From assembly GCF_016892705.1 (NCBI RefSeq), contig NZ_JAFEMB010000010.1, positions 1 through 64,000 on the forward strand: a stretch of 64,000 nucleotides of DNA, read 5' to 3'. The notes under the pieces were generated by a model. It was not told the origin of the DNA, ran no database searches, and saw only the letters and a list, made by a program, of their open reading frames with translations. This document shows positions 55,507 to 63,977 of the stretch, piece by piece (positions within the stretch are counted from its first letter, which is position 1; each line of letters opens with the position of its first letter). The translations under genes were made by a program, and so were the position numbers. The DNA comes from Microvirga pudoricolor. Lineage in GTDB: Bacteria > Pseudomonadota > Alphaproteobacteria > Rhizobiales > Beijerinckiaceae.

Positions 55507-55540
55507 GTTCAAATTGCGCACAAAAGTTACTATAACGCAC
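55507..55540. promoter_or_regulatory. Tandem operator copy 6 (isomerase / OYE divergent promoter)
   Basis: GTTCAAATTGCGCAC (55507-55521) and GTTACTATAACGCAC (55526-55540) separated by AAAA. Both units match the consensus at nearly every fixed position, making this one of the cleanest copies. It lies 38 bp before the isomerase start and 53 bp before the OYE start. Confidence 0.78.
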
Positions 55541-55592
55541 GGAATAGGCGGAGCAACCGTTATTGCGCCTCCGCAGCCGAAAAGGACCACCG

Positions 55593-56696
55593 GTGGCCAG
55601 CCTTCTCTTCTCGCCTATCACCCTTCGAGATCTGATGATTCAGAACCGCATTTCCGTCGCCCCGATGTGCCAATACATGGCTGTCGATGGCGTGCCGGGT
55701 GATTGGCACTTGGCCCACCTGGGTCAATTCGCTCAATCTGGGCCAGGTCTCATCATCGCGGAAGCGACCGGTGTCGAGCCCGAGGGACGCATCACGCCGT
55801 CCTGCCCAGGCTTGTATTCCGATGCCTCCGAAGCGGCCTTCGCACGAATCGTCAGCTTCTGCCGGTCCGTAGGCGCGAGCCGCATGGGAATTCAGCTTGC
55901 TCATGCAGGGCGCAAAGCCAGCACGGCGGCTCCATGGGACGGCGCCGGGCACGTACCGCATGACCGGGGCGGTTGGACGGTGTCTGCACCGTCCGCCCTC
56001 CCCTACCTGCCCGAATGGGCGACCCCTGTGGCTCTCGACGAAAAAGGCCTCGACCGGGTTCGTGCGGCTTTTGCTCAGGCTGCTATGCGAGCCGAGCGAG
56101 CCGGTTTCGACCTGGTGGAGATTCATGCGGCTCACGGCTACTTGCTGCATCAGTTCCTTTCACCACTGACGAACCAGCGCGGCGACTCCTACGGTGGATC
56201 TTTGGAAAACCGAATGCGGTTTCCGCTCGAGGTCTTCGAAGCCGTGCGAGCTGCATTTCCCGCCCATAAGCCCGTCATCGTCCGCATTTCCGCTACCGAC
56301 TGGATTGAAAGCGGCTGGGATCTTTCGCAGTCGGTTGGCTTCGCGAAGGAACTGAAGGCACGAGGCTGCGACTTGATCCATGTGAGTTCAGGCGGTCTCG
56401 ACCAGCGCCAGAAGATCGTGACGGGTCCCGGATATCAGGTGGATCTCTCCGCGACGATTCGGGCGGATGCACAGATTCCGACCATGGCCGTCGGGCAAAT
56501 CACAGAACCCATGCAGGCGGAGAGTATCCTCAGAACAGGCCAGGCCGACATGATCGGTCTTGCCCGGGCCATGCTCTGGAACCCGCGTTGGGCCTGGCAT
56601 GCGGCACTCGCTCTGGGTGAGGACATTGCGCCGCCGGCACCTTATGCGCGCAGTCATCCGGCCTTGCGCGGCAAACCCTTTATCACTCGCACATAG
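55593..56696 (+). CDS. NADH:flavin oxidoreductase, old yellow enzyme family (YqjM-like)
   Basis: A 367-residue FMN-binding TIM barrel. ITLRDLMIQNRISVAPMCQYMA, LAHAGRKAST, EIHAAHGYLLHQFLSPLTNQR and the DSYGGSLENR segment are the YqjM-class marks; the cysteine in PMCQYM is the redox-tuning residue of that class. I use the GTG at 55593, which gives the family start, preceded by AAAGGAC. It reduces activated double bonds or, in dehydrogenase relatives, demethylates amines. It heads a two-gene operon with the SDR at 56708 under the operator at 55507. Confidence 0.9.
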   Translation: MASLLFSPITLRDLMIQNRISVAPMCQYMAVDGVPGDWHLAHLGQFAQSGPGLIIAEATGVEPEGRITPSCPGLYSDASEAAFARIVSFCRSVGASRMGIQLAHAGRKASTAAPWDGAGHVPHDRGGWTVSAPSALPYLPEWATPVALDEKGLDRVRAAFAQAAMRAERAGFDLVEIHAAHGYLLHQFLSPLTNQRGDSYGGSLENRMRFPLEVFEAVRAAFPAHKPVIVRISATDWIESGWDLSQSVGFAKELKARGCDLIHVSSGGLDQRQKIVTGPGYQVDLSATIRADAQIPTMAVGQITEPMQAESILRTGQADMIGLARAMLWNPRWAWHAALALGEDIAPPAPYARSHPALRGKPFITRT

Positions 56697-56707
56697 GATC
56701 CGATTTC

Positions 56708-57478
56708 ATGACGCAGCTGGCCGGAAAGACCGTTCTCGTAACGGGTGCCTCGAAGGGGATCGGAGCAGCGACTGCGGCAGCCATGGTCAAAGCGGGCGCG
56801 ACGGTGCTCGCTCACTACGGTTCCGATCAGGATGGAGCCATGGCGGCGCTGGATGGCGCGGCGCAGGATCAGGCCCATCTCATCCAGGCGGACTTGTCTG
56901 AAATGGCTCAGGTCGATGCCCTGTGGCAGCAGGCGCTGGCTGTGTCGGGCAAGGTCGATGTGCTGGTCAACAATGCCGGCATCATGCGCCAATCCGGAGG
57001 CATAACCGATCCCATTGAGGAATGGGAGCAGGTCTGGGACGAGGCGCTTACCGTTAACGTGCAGGCTCCGGCGCGGTTGATGCGCCAAGCCGTGCGGAGC
57101 TGGCTGGAATCAGGCCGGGCCGGCGCTGTGATCGGGATCGGCAGTTGGGTGACGACGCGTGGCTCGTCCAATCCCGGAGCGATTGCCTATGCGGCCTCGA
57201 AAGCCGCCATCGCTGCGGCAACCAAGACCGTTGCCCGCGCCTACGCGGCCCAAGGCATTCTCGCATACGTGATCGCACCCGGAGTGGTTCGGACGCAAAT
57301 GTCGGAAAACTCGGCCGCCCGGACGGGTGGCGAGGCCGCCGTCACGGCCACCCTGCCCATGGGCGAGTGGGTGCCGCCGGCGGAGATCGCCGATCTTGCC
57401 GTGTACCTGGCAGGCGGAACTGCGCGGCATTTGACAGGAAGCACGATCGACATCAATGGGGCAGCCTATATCCGATGA
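56708..57478 (+). CDS. SDR-family oxidoreductase, FabG-like
   Basis: A 256-residue short-chain dehydrogenase with intact active site: TGASKGIG, NNAGIM, the serine in IGIGSWVTT and YAASK, ending LTGSTIDINGAAYIR. It follows the OYE gene by 11 bp, so the two are co-transcribed and may act in sequence. It is convergent with the DapA-family gene 74 bp downstream. Confidence 0.92.
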   Translation: MTQLAGKTVLVTGASKGIGAATAAAMVKAGATVLAHYGSDQDGAMAALDGAAQDQAHLIQADLSEMAQVDALWQQALAVSGKVDVLVNNAGIMRQSGGITDPIEEWEQVWDEALTVNVQAPARLMRQAVRSWLESGRAGAVIGIGSWVTTRGSSNPGAIAYAASKAAIAAATKTVARAYAAQGILAYVIAPGVVRTQMSENSAARTGGEAAVTATLPMGEWVPPAEIADLAVYLAGGTARHLTGSTIDINGAAYIR

Positions 57479-57552
57479 TAGCCCGGCTTTCCTGCCTTGA
57501 AGGCTCGGAAGCGGAAGCGGGCACGGATTTCAGCCGCACCCGCGGGATTGTC

Positions 57553-58506
57553 TTATTCGGCCGCCATCGGCGCGCGGGCTTCGATGCGATCCACGATCGC
57601 GTCGAGTTCCTTCATCAGCGGCACCATCCGCGCCACGCGCTCACGCCCCTCTTCGCCGAGCGATGCGAATGTGGTAATCGGCGCCCGCACATCACCGACC
57701 GGGTACCCGGCTGCAGCAGCCAGCGCCTTGGAATAGCACTGATGACCGTAGAGCGGGTGGCCTTCCGTGATGATAGTGTCAAACTTCTGAATCACGCTCT
57801 GCACGGCCCAGACATCGTCCCACCGACCCTGCTCTGCCCATTCCACGAACCTGGCGGAAGCGCGCGGTATGTAATTGCCATAGGGATTGACGTAGCCCTT
57901 GGCGCCCATTTTGTAGCTTTCCAACACCTGCTGTCCGGCCCAAACGTTCATCAGACCCTCGGACTCCACGATGATGGCATGGATACGTTCGATGCGCTGG
58001 CTGGCTTCCTTGATGTAGCGGATCTGTTCGAAGCTCTTGGTCAGGCGTCCGACCAGCTTCGCGCTCATATCCACATTCGAGGTGAAGGGATTGTTGTAGA
58101 GCATGATCGGCAGATTCACCGCCTCACAGATCGCCTTGTAATAGTTGAAGATCTCGTCTTCGGTCGGGGTGTAGTAGTAGGGCGGGATGATCATCAATCC
58201 ATCTGCGCCGAGATCCTCGGCCTGCTTGGAGTAACGCACGGCGTTAGGCGTATAGGCGTTCATGCTGCCGACCAGAACCGGGATACGACCAGCGATGTGC
58301 TTGACTGTGGCTTCGATGAAAGCGCCCCGCTCGTCATCGGTCAGCGTCAGGAATTCGCCGGTCGTGCCGAGAATGATGATGCCGGGAACTCCGCACGCCA
58401 GTTGCCAGTCCAGAAATCGCTTCCACGCCGGGTAGTCGATGGCGCGGCCACCTTCGGTGAAAGGCGTGATTGTAACCGTGTAGCTTCCCGAAAAGTGCTT
58501 TGGCAT
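57553..58506 (-). CDS. DapA-family class I aldolase/lyase (second copy)
   Basis: A 317-residue dihydrodipicolinate-synthase-like protein. GTTGEFLTLTDDER, the catalytic tyrosine in MLYNNPFTSN and the Schiff-base lysine in RYIKEAS are intact. It differs clearly from the relative at 43790 (GCTGEFWAM, YNIPG), so the two are not recent duplicates and likely act on different 2-oxo acids. It is divergent from the OoxB-like oxidase; the 56-bp gap has no tandem operator. Candidate reactions are 5-dehydro-4-deoxyglucarate dehydration, hydroxy-oxo-acid cleavage or pyrroline-carboxylate deamination. Confidence 0.9.
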   Translation of the reverse strand: MPKHFSGSYTVTITPFTEGGRAIDYPAWKRFLDWQLACGVPGIIILGTTGEFLTLTDDERGAFIEATVKHIAGRIPVLVGSMNAYTPNAVRYSKQAEDLGADGLMIIPPYYYTPTEDEIFNYYKAICEAVNLPIMLYNNPFTSNVDMSAKLVGRLTKSFEQIRYIKEASQRIERIHAIIVESEGLMNVWAGQQVLESYKMGAKGYVNPYGNYIPRASARFVEWAEQGRWDDVWAVQSVIQKFDTIITEGHPLYGHQCYSKALAAAAGYPVGDVRAPITTFASLGEEGRERVARMVPLMKELDAIVDRIEARAPMAAE

Positions 58507-58562
58507 TGATAGATCCTTTTCTTACGCCGAATTAGCCCGGCGATTTCTGTTCAGAGGTGACG

Positions 58563-59696
58563 ATGAAAACGGATGTTCTGGTGGTCGGTGGCGGCATCGC
58601 CGGTGCGGCGGTCTCCTACTACCTCGCCCAGGAAGGCGTGGATGTGGTCTTGATCGAGGCACGAGATCTGAACACGCAGGCTTCCGGCACCAACGCTGGC
58701 TCGATACACGTCCAGATTCAGCATCCCGAGTTCGTCAGCATGGGCGCTGGCTGGGCACGCTCGTACGGTCCCACCCTGAGGCTTCTGATGGCGTCCCAGG
58801 CCCTGTGGCTGGGATTGAGCGACGAGCTCGGCGTCGATCTCGATGTTCGACTGACCGGTGGGTTGTTGGTGGCAACGACCCCAGCGCAGATGCAGGCCAT
58901 CGAAGCCAAAGCCGTCATCGAACGCGGCTTCGGTGTCGATATCGAGATGCTCGACCGCGACGCCCTGCGGCAGCGGGCCCCGTATCTCACGGCCGATGCA
59001 ATCGGCGCCGGCTTCTGCCCTGGAGAGGGAAAAGCCAATCCTCTGAAGGCCACCCGCGCCTTTGCCGCCGCCGCGCAAAAAATGGGCGCGAAGATTATCA
59101 CCGAGACGCGCATGACGGCTCTTGAGCCGACGCGGGGCGGGTATCTGGCCCAAACCGAACGCGGCCCGATTGCTGCGCGCCGCGTGGTCAACGCCGCTGG
59201 CGCTGCCGCAGCCGACGTGGCCCGGATGCTGGGCTTGAACATCGAGCTGCAGGGCTTTCCCCTGCAGGTAACGGTGACGGAGCCTGTCGCCACGATGATT
59301 CCGCACCTGGTCTATTCGGCGGCCGGCAAGCTTTCCGCGAAGCAAGCCTTGAACGGCACCTGCCTGATCGGTGGAGGCTGGCCTGCACGCCTCCGCGCGG
59401 ACGGCAGCTTGGCAACCGATCCGGCGAGCCTCGCGGGCAACATGGTCAATGCCGCCCGCGTGATTCCTGCGCTCGCCCGGGCCAGGGCCGTACGCAGTTG
59501 GACCGCTGTGGTCAATGGCACGGCTGACTGGCGTCCGATCATCGGAGAGGCGTCCGGCCAGCCCGGCTTCTTCCTGTCGCTCTTCCCGTGGATGGGCTTT
59601 TCCGCTGGCCCCATGACCGCCCGGCTGACAGCAGACTTGGTCGTCGGGCGTGCCCCTCGGCTTTCGCTGAAGGGCATTTCGGTATTGGCGGATTGA
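58563..59696 (+). CDS. FAD-dependent amine/imino-acid dehydrogenase, OoxB/DadA-like (second copy)
   Basis: A 377-residue DAO-fold flavoprotein with dinucleotide motif VVGGGIAGAAVS. NAGSIHVQIQ near residue 45 mirrors NAGSLHVQLQ in the oxidase at 50053, so both belong to one subgroup. No ferredoxin or OoxA-like partner lies beside it; it could borrow the subunit at 51170 or act alone. GAGG at 58552 supports the ATG at 58563. It ends 9 bp from the end of the convergent gcvPB-like gene. Confidence 0.88.
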   Translation: MKTDVLVVGGGIAGAAVSYYLAQEGVDVVLIEARDLNTQASGTNAGSIHVQIQHPEFVSMGAGWARSYGPTLRLLMASQALWLGLSDELGVDLDVRLTGGLLVATTPAQMQAIEAKAVIERGFGVDIEMLDRDALRQRAPYLTADAIGAGFCPGEGKANPLKATRAFAAAAQKMGAKIITETRMTALEPTRGGYLAQTERGPIAARRVVNAAGAAAADVARMLGLNIELQGFPLQVTVTEPVATMIPHLVYSAAGKLSAKQALNGTCLIGGGWPARLRADGSLATDPASLAGNMVNAARVIPALARARAVRSWTAVVNGTADWRPIIGEASGQPGFFLSLFPWMGFSAGPMTARLTADLVVGRAPRLSLKGISVLAD

Positions 59697-59704
59697 ATCG
59701 GGCG

Positions 59705-61255
59705 TCATTTCGTGCCGGTGTCGGCTTGCCGACCGGCCGCCGCCTTCTTGCGCTGGTAGGCGCGCCAAGTCATTGCCCATTTTGCCGGATCCTCGAACGC
59801 ATCGCCTTTCACCTGCGCGATGGGCTGATTGTGAGGAGCGGACTTGACCAGTTGCGGGTTGTCACGCGCCTCCTGGGCGATCTGGGCGACCACGGCGATC
59901 CAGTGATCGATATCCTCTTTTGACCACAATTCGCCGGCTTCCGGAGTGAACGGCTCAGCCACGATCCAGGGCTCGTGGCTCATCCACCAGGGATCGATGC
60001 CGTAATCGGCCATTCGGTTCGCAAAATCCACCGTGCCGACGCCGGTCTCCTCGGCCAAGGGAGCCAGCGACCAGCGCGTCATCTCCATGCGGCGTGCGTT
60101 GATGTGTGGATGGGAAATGGCAAGTCCTGGGATCTCGGACAGCTTTTTGTCCATGTAATTGTTGGCCACGACCGATATGTCGGACGCGAATTGGATGCCC
60201 TCGGCTCCCATGGCGCGGGCCCAAGCGTAGGCCTTCACCACCTGTGGGATGTTGCCCCAGAACTCACGGATCTTGCCCGACGATTTCGGACGATCATGAT
60301 CAAGAGCATAGCGCTCCCCGCTTTTGACGACGACCGGCGCCGGCAGATAGGGAGCCAAATCCACCGTGCAGCCATAAGCGCCGACAGCCGGGCCACCGCC
60401 CGCCTTGGGCGCGCCGAAGGTCTTGTGCAGCATGAACATGCATGCATCGAAACCCAATTCTCGCGCCGACAGCTTGCCCATTACGCCATTGAAATTGGCG
60501 TGATCATAGAAGCAGAGTGCGCCAGCCTCCTTCGCGACGCGGATCCATTCCTTGATGTCAGGATTATAGATACCCATGTCGTCCGGATTGTTGATCATCA
60601 ACAACGCGGTCTTTGGGCCAACCGCAGCCTTGAGAGCCTCGAGCGACGGATAGCCGTTCTCTTCGAGCGGCAAGTTGACGACTTTGAAGCCCGCGGCCGC
60701 CGCCGTGGCGGGATTGCAGGGATGTGCCTGGATGGACGTAACCATCTCCGTGCGCTCGTGTAGCAGGCCGCGATCCGCCCAGTAGGCGCGAGCGACGGCA
60801 GCCATGGTATAAGCCGCGTCGGCGCCTCCGCCGGCCTGGAAGATGAACTGATCCATGCCCGACAGGCTGCGCAGGATTCGGTCGAAATCGTGAATGATTT
60901 CGAGCACACCCTGAAGCGTGTCGGGGTGCTGGTAGGGATGGACTTCAGCCAGTTGCGGACGAAGTGTGGCGTATTCCGAAGTCTTGGAATTGTACTTCAT
61001 CGTGCAGGTGCCGAAGAGGCTGACACCCATCATGCCCAGCGTCATCTGTGACAGATGAAGATAGTGGCGCTGTGCCTCGAATTCCGTAATTTCGGGCAGA
61101 GCGGGTCGATCCTTGCGCGCCACGGCTTCCGGGATCTGAGCGCTTTTGATCTCGGGCTCCGGCGCCGGGAAGATCTGTCCGCGAGCTCCAGGGCGGCCAA
61201 GTTCCATGACCAGAGGCTCATCCCATTTCGCGGCATGGAATTGCGGAAGTTTCAT
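59705..61255 (-). CDS. gcvPB: Glycine dehydrogenase (P-protein) subunit 2, GcvPB-like
   Basis: A 516-residue PLP enzyme, the C-terminal half of a split P-protein. The PLP lysine is in FMLHKTFGAPKAGGGPA and the preceding DHANFNGVMGK is conserved. AAGGAGAT precedes the ATG at 61255, which overlaps the GcvPA stop. Subunits 1 and 2 together decarboxylate glycine and load an aminomethyl group on lipoyl-H protein. No gcvT or gcvH is present in the window, so H protein must come from elsewhere or this pair has another role. Confidence 0.92.
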   Translation of the reverse strand: MKLPQFHAAKWDEPLVMELGRPGARGQIFPAPEPEIKSAQIPEAVARKDRPALPEITEFEAQRHYLHLSQMTLGMMGVSLFGTCTMKYNSKTSEYATLRPQLAEVHPYQHPDTLQGVLEIIHDFDRILRSLSGMDQFIFQAGGGADAAYTMAAVARAYWADRGLLHERTEMVTSIQAHPCNPATAAAAGFKVVNLPLEENGYPSLEALKAAVGPKTALLMINNPDDMGIYNPDIKEWIRVAKEAGALCFYDHANFNGVMGKLSARELGFDACMFMLHKTFGAPKAGGGPAVGAYGCTVDLAPYLPAPVVVKSGERYALDHDRPKSSGKIREFWGNIPQVVKAYAWARAMGAEGIQFASDISVVANNYMDKKLSEIPGLAISHPHINARRMEMTRWSLAPLAEETGVGTVDFANRMADYGIDPWWMSHEPWIVAEPFTPEAGELWSKEDIDHWIAVVAQIAQEARDNPQLVKSAPHNQPIAQVKGDAFEDPAKWAMTWRAYQRKKAAAGRQADTGTK

Positions 61256-62655
61256 TTGCAGATCTCCTTCAGAGCATCGGCCAGACGGCGGATATCGGCG
61301 GCGCTGTGTATTTCTGTTACACAATAGAGCGCGGCCTGACCCAGACCGAAGTCTTCACTCGAGATATCTTTCCCTCCGAAGATGCCGCGTTCGCGAAGGG
61401 CATCGTTGATATCGGAAACGGTGTGGCCGGTGTCATCGAAGTTCACCACGAACTCCTTGAACGTCGTGTCGGGCGCATGGATTCGCACACCAGGAATCTC
61501 CGACAGGAGATTCGCCGCATAACGCGCACGTGATAGGATCAGTTGTCCTACTTCGCGAAATCCCTCAGGGCCTAAAAGGCTCATGTAGACAGCGCCCGCG
61601 ACAGCCCAGAGATAAGTGGAATTGCCGGTCCAATCCTTGCCGTGCTCACGGGAGCCATATGAGTTCTGGTGCGCCGCCGCGAGGCCGAAGCCCATTTGGC
61701 CCGGCACGACCGTTTCGGCGATCGAGACCAGAAAGCCATTGTACTCGCGTACGTAACGTTCTTCATCGCGAGAGGCGATGAAACCGCCGACACCGCCGCC
61801 GCAATTCATGTGAACGCCGAGCGGTTGAACCGGTCCGGTCACGATGTCCGCGCCGTAGTCGCCTGGCGCCATCATGACACCCAGGCTCAGGGGATCGACG
61901 CCGACAATGGTCTCGGCTCCGGCTGCCCGCGCCATCTCTGCGATCCGGGCAGCCTCGGTCTCGATCGTGCCGAGATAGGCGGGGTTTTCGAAATAGACCG
62001 CGGCCACATCCGGCCCCAGCTTCCGGGAAAGATCATCCAGATCGAGACGCCCGTCCCGATCCGCCGAGACGAGAACGACCTCGATATGTCCCGACATGGC
62101 CGTAGGCTGGCAGTAGGTACGGATCACGGACATGCGCTCCGGATCCGACAGATGGGGCACGAGCACCTTCTGCCGCCCCGTCAATCTTGCAGCCATTCGG
62201 ATCGCGTGGCCGATGGCGCATCCCCAGGAATAGACTGGGAGTTGCACCACATCGAGATTCAGCAATGCGCCGAGCTGGCTCGAGAATTCGAACCAAGCCT
62301 GGTTTCGTCCGTGGTCCGATTGATACGAGCCCCACACATTGGTGGCGAATTCGGTGCGTCCGACAATCTCATCGACGATGGCGGGGACATGGTGTTGCCA
62401 AACGCCGGCGCCTAGAAAGCTCAGATTCGTTTCACAATCCAGGTTTTTCTTGAGCTTCGTCAGGAGGTCGCGTTTGAGCTCCATCTCCGACGTCAGCGCG
62501 GCTGGGAGATCGAGCGGCACTTTGCGGAGGTGATCGTCCGGGATCTGCTCGAAAACCTCCGAGATGTCCTTTGCCCCAATCTCGGCTAGCATTTCCTCCA
62601 GAACACCGGGCGCGGAATTCGCCATCCATGGGTGGGCACGTCTCTCAACTGCCAT
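61252..62655 (-). CDS. gcvPA: Glycine dehydrogenase (P-protein) subunit 1, GcvPA-like
   Basis: A 467-residue protein, the N-terminal half of split P-protein, slightly longer than the usual 445-450. NLSFLGAGVWQHHVPAIVDEI, FEFSSQLGALLNLDVVQLPVYSWG and the YLGTIETEA segment are typical, and CGGGVGGF lies in the expected glycine-rich place. AAGGAGACGAT precedes the ATG at 62655; the frame upstream is spurious. It is the first gene after the operator at 62678 and overlaps gcvPB by 4 bp. Confidence 0.92.
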   Translation of the reverse strand: MAVERRAHPWMANSAPGVLEEMLAEIGAKDISEVFEQIPDDHLRKVPLDLPAALTSEMELKRDLLTKLKKNLDCETNLSFLGAGVWQHHVPAIVDEIVGRTEFATNVWGSYQSDHGRNQAWFEFSSQLGALLNLDVVQLPVYSWGCAIGHAIRMAARLTGRQKVLVPHLSDPERMSVIRTYCQPTAMSGHIEVVLVSADRDGRLDLDDLSRKLGPDVAAVYFENPAYLGTIETEAARIAEMARAAGAETIVGVDPLSLGVMMAPGDYGADIVTGPVQPLGVHMNCGGGVGGFIASRDEERYVREYNGFLVSIAETVVPGQMGFGLAAAHQNSYGSREHGKDWTGNSTYLWAVAGAVYMSLLGPEGFREVGQLILSRARYAANLLSEIPGVRIHAPDTTFKEFVVNFDDTGHTVSDINDALRERGIFGGKDISSEDFGLGQAALYCVTEIHSAADIRRLADALKEICK

Positions 62656-62677
62656 ATCGTCTCCTTGCGAACCACTG

Positions 62678-62712
62678 GTCACAATTTTCGCACAAAGGTT
62701 CGCACAACGCAC
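62678..62712. promoter_or_regulatory. Tandem operator copy 7 (upstream of gcvPA)
   Basis: GTCACAATTTTCGCAC (62678-62693, one base long) and GTTCGCACAACGCAC (62698-62712) separated by AAAG. The second unit fits the consensus exactly. It fills most of the 65-bp gap between the kinase-like gene and gcvPA, so gcvPAB probably has its own promoter here. Confidence 0.75.
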
Positions 62713-62720
62713 AGCCGGTT

Positions 62721-63833
62721 TCAACCGCTACCGAGCCGGATCATCATGAATTTATTGGCGTCCGTACGCACCCGGACAAAGCCAGCCAAGTTAGCATCGA
62801 GATCCGGCTCCCCTGTATCGACCCATAGGCGCGGCGTGGCGAGCGCGGAGAGTTTTTCTTCGGTCGCAAGGATTATCAGCCCATTGAGGCCAGCGCGGCG
62901 TATGAGGTCAGGCGGAATCTGCTGATTGCCACGCCCAAGCACGAAGCCCTGCTGTCCGGTTACCCCGAGCACCAGTTGTACCTCGCCCTCCCCGGCCAAT
63001 TCCCGCAGCATGCCGGCCGTGGCATCTCGCGCCACCATTTCCCGATTTCGGATTGCGTCTACTCCCAATACCGTAGGGGTGAAGCCGAGCGCCTTGGTGA
63101 CAGCGCCGGCACTGCTGCCGGGTCCCACGATGTAGAGAACATCCTCTGCCATTTCAGACACTATGGCCTGGGCGGCCTCCTCCAGCGCCGCTGCGGAATT
63201 GCGACGCGCACCCCCCTTCGCCGCCTGCATGCGCGTGCGAGCTTGAGGCACGCGGGCATACCCGTAGAGGTGCGGCGAAAGATGACCGGCCCGCAGGGCT
63301 GCCTCATCGATATCCATGATCTCGGCATCCTCACGCCACTGGATCCGCTCGGGAGCCGCCAGCAAACCGGCCAGTAAGTGGCCCGCGCCCTCTGGTGAGA
63401 GCGCGAAAACGCCCGAATGCATCTTGACCCCGCAGGGGATGCCTAGCATCCCAGCGCCCTCAGGCAGGGCGGCCGCCACGTCCCGAGCCGTGCCATCTCC
63501 TCCGGCAAAAAGGATGAGGTCCGCTCCCTTCATCGCCGCAACGGCCTTTCGGGTATCCTCGGCCGTAAAAGTGGGCTTCCCAAGCTCAAGAATGTCCGCA
63601 GCAAGCGGCAGATCGGCGACTTGCGCCGCCCCCATCTCGCCAGGGGCTACGACAAGGTGTGCGCCTGGGTTCGACCTCGTCAGAACTGCCACCGCACGTC
63701 GGGCCCGCGCGCCCGCTTGAGCCACCGCCCCGCGGCGCAGCGCCTCGGCGACCGTTTCGCGGCCGTCCGTTCCTTTCAAACCTACCGATCCGCCAAGACC
63801 GGCCACAGGGTTGATGACTAGACCTACTCGCAT
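62721..63833 (-). CDS. NAD-kinase-fold protein, AcoX type
   Basis: A 370-residue protein of the ATP-NAD/AcoX kinase family. GLVINPVAGLGG at the start and the diagnostic FAGGDGTARDV nucleotide-binding motif are clear; the C-terminal domain (YIVGPGSSAGAVTKALGF onward) is that of AcoX from acetoin clusters. Whether it phosphorylates NAD or another nucleotide-like substrate is not known. ATG at 63833 or, two codons earlier, at 63839 are possible; neither has a clear binding site, and operator copy 8 overlaps the longer form. It is upstream of gcvPAB on the same strand. Confidence 0.87.
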   Translation of the reverse strand: MRVGLVINPVAGLGGSVGLKGTDGRETVAEALRRGAVAQAGARARRAVAVLTRSNPGAHLVVAPGEMGAAQVADLPLAADILELGKPTFTAEDTRKAVAAMKGADLILFAGGDGTARDVAAALPEGAGMLGIPCGVKMHSGVFALSPEGAGHLLAGLLAAPERIQWREDAEIMDIDEAALRAGHLSPHLYGYARVPQARTRMQAAKGGARRNSAAALEEAAQAIVSEMAEDVLYIVGPGSSAGAVTKALGFTPTVLGVDAIRNREMVARDATAGMLRELAGEGEVQLVLGVTGQQGFVLGRGNQQIPPDLIRRAGLNGLIILATEEKLSALATPRLWVDTGEPDLDANLAGFVRVRTDANKFMMIRLGSG

Positions 63834-63836
63834 TGA

Positions 63837-63870
63837 CATTTCATCGCGCACACATGTTCTATATCCGCAC
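63837..63870. promoter_or_regulatory. Tandem operator copy 8 (upstream of the AcoX-type gene)
   Basis: CATTTCATCGCGCAC (63837-63851; only the CGCAC half is well kept) and GTTCTATATCCGCAC (63856-63870) separated by ACAT. It directly abuts the kinase-like start codon, so a bound protein would block initiation. Confidence 0.65.
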
Positions 63871-63977
63871 TGAATTTGCGACACCTTCAAGGCTTTGAAG
63901 CCTCCGCAAGACCCCGAAGGGTTAGTCCGCCGATCAATTCCCCAACCGAGGGCAGTCGAAGAAACAGAGTTGCCTTA

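Noticed and set aside
57145..58509. 454-codon plus-strand open frame
   Set aside because: Antisense to the DapA-family gene at 57553 and overlapping the SDR; the opposite-strand protein has intact catalytic motifs.
58525..58542. CGCCG...CGGCG dyad between the DapA-family and oxidase genes
   Set aside because: Short GC-rich arms of this kind occur by chance in this genome, and it does not match the tandem operator.
39392..59696. Assignment of the cluster as a hydroxyproline pathway
   Set aside because: DapA-like, OoxAB-like and semialdehyde dehydrogenase genes fit, but no proline racemase/epimerase-type gene is present and the transporters are of other types.
58551..59780. 409-codon minus-strand open frame
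   Set aside because: Antisense to the OoxB-like oxidase, which has a clear FAD motif and ribosome binding site.
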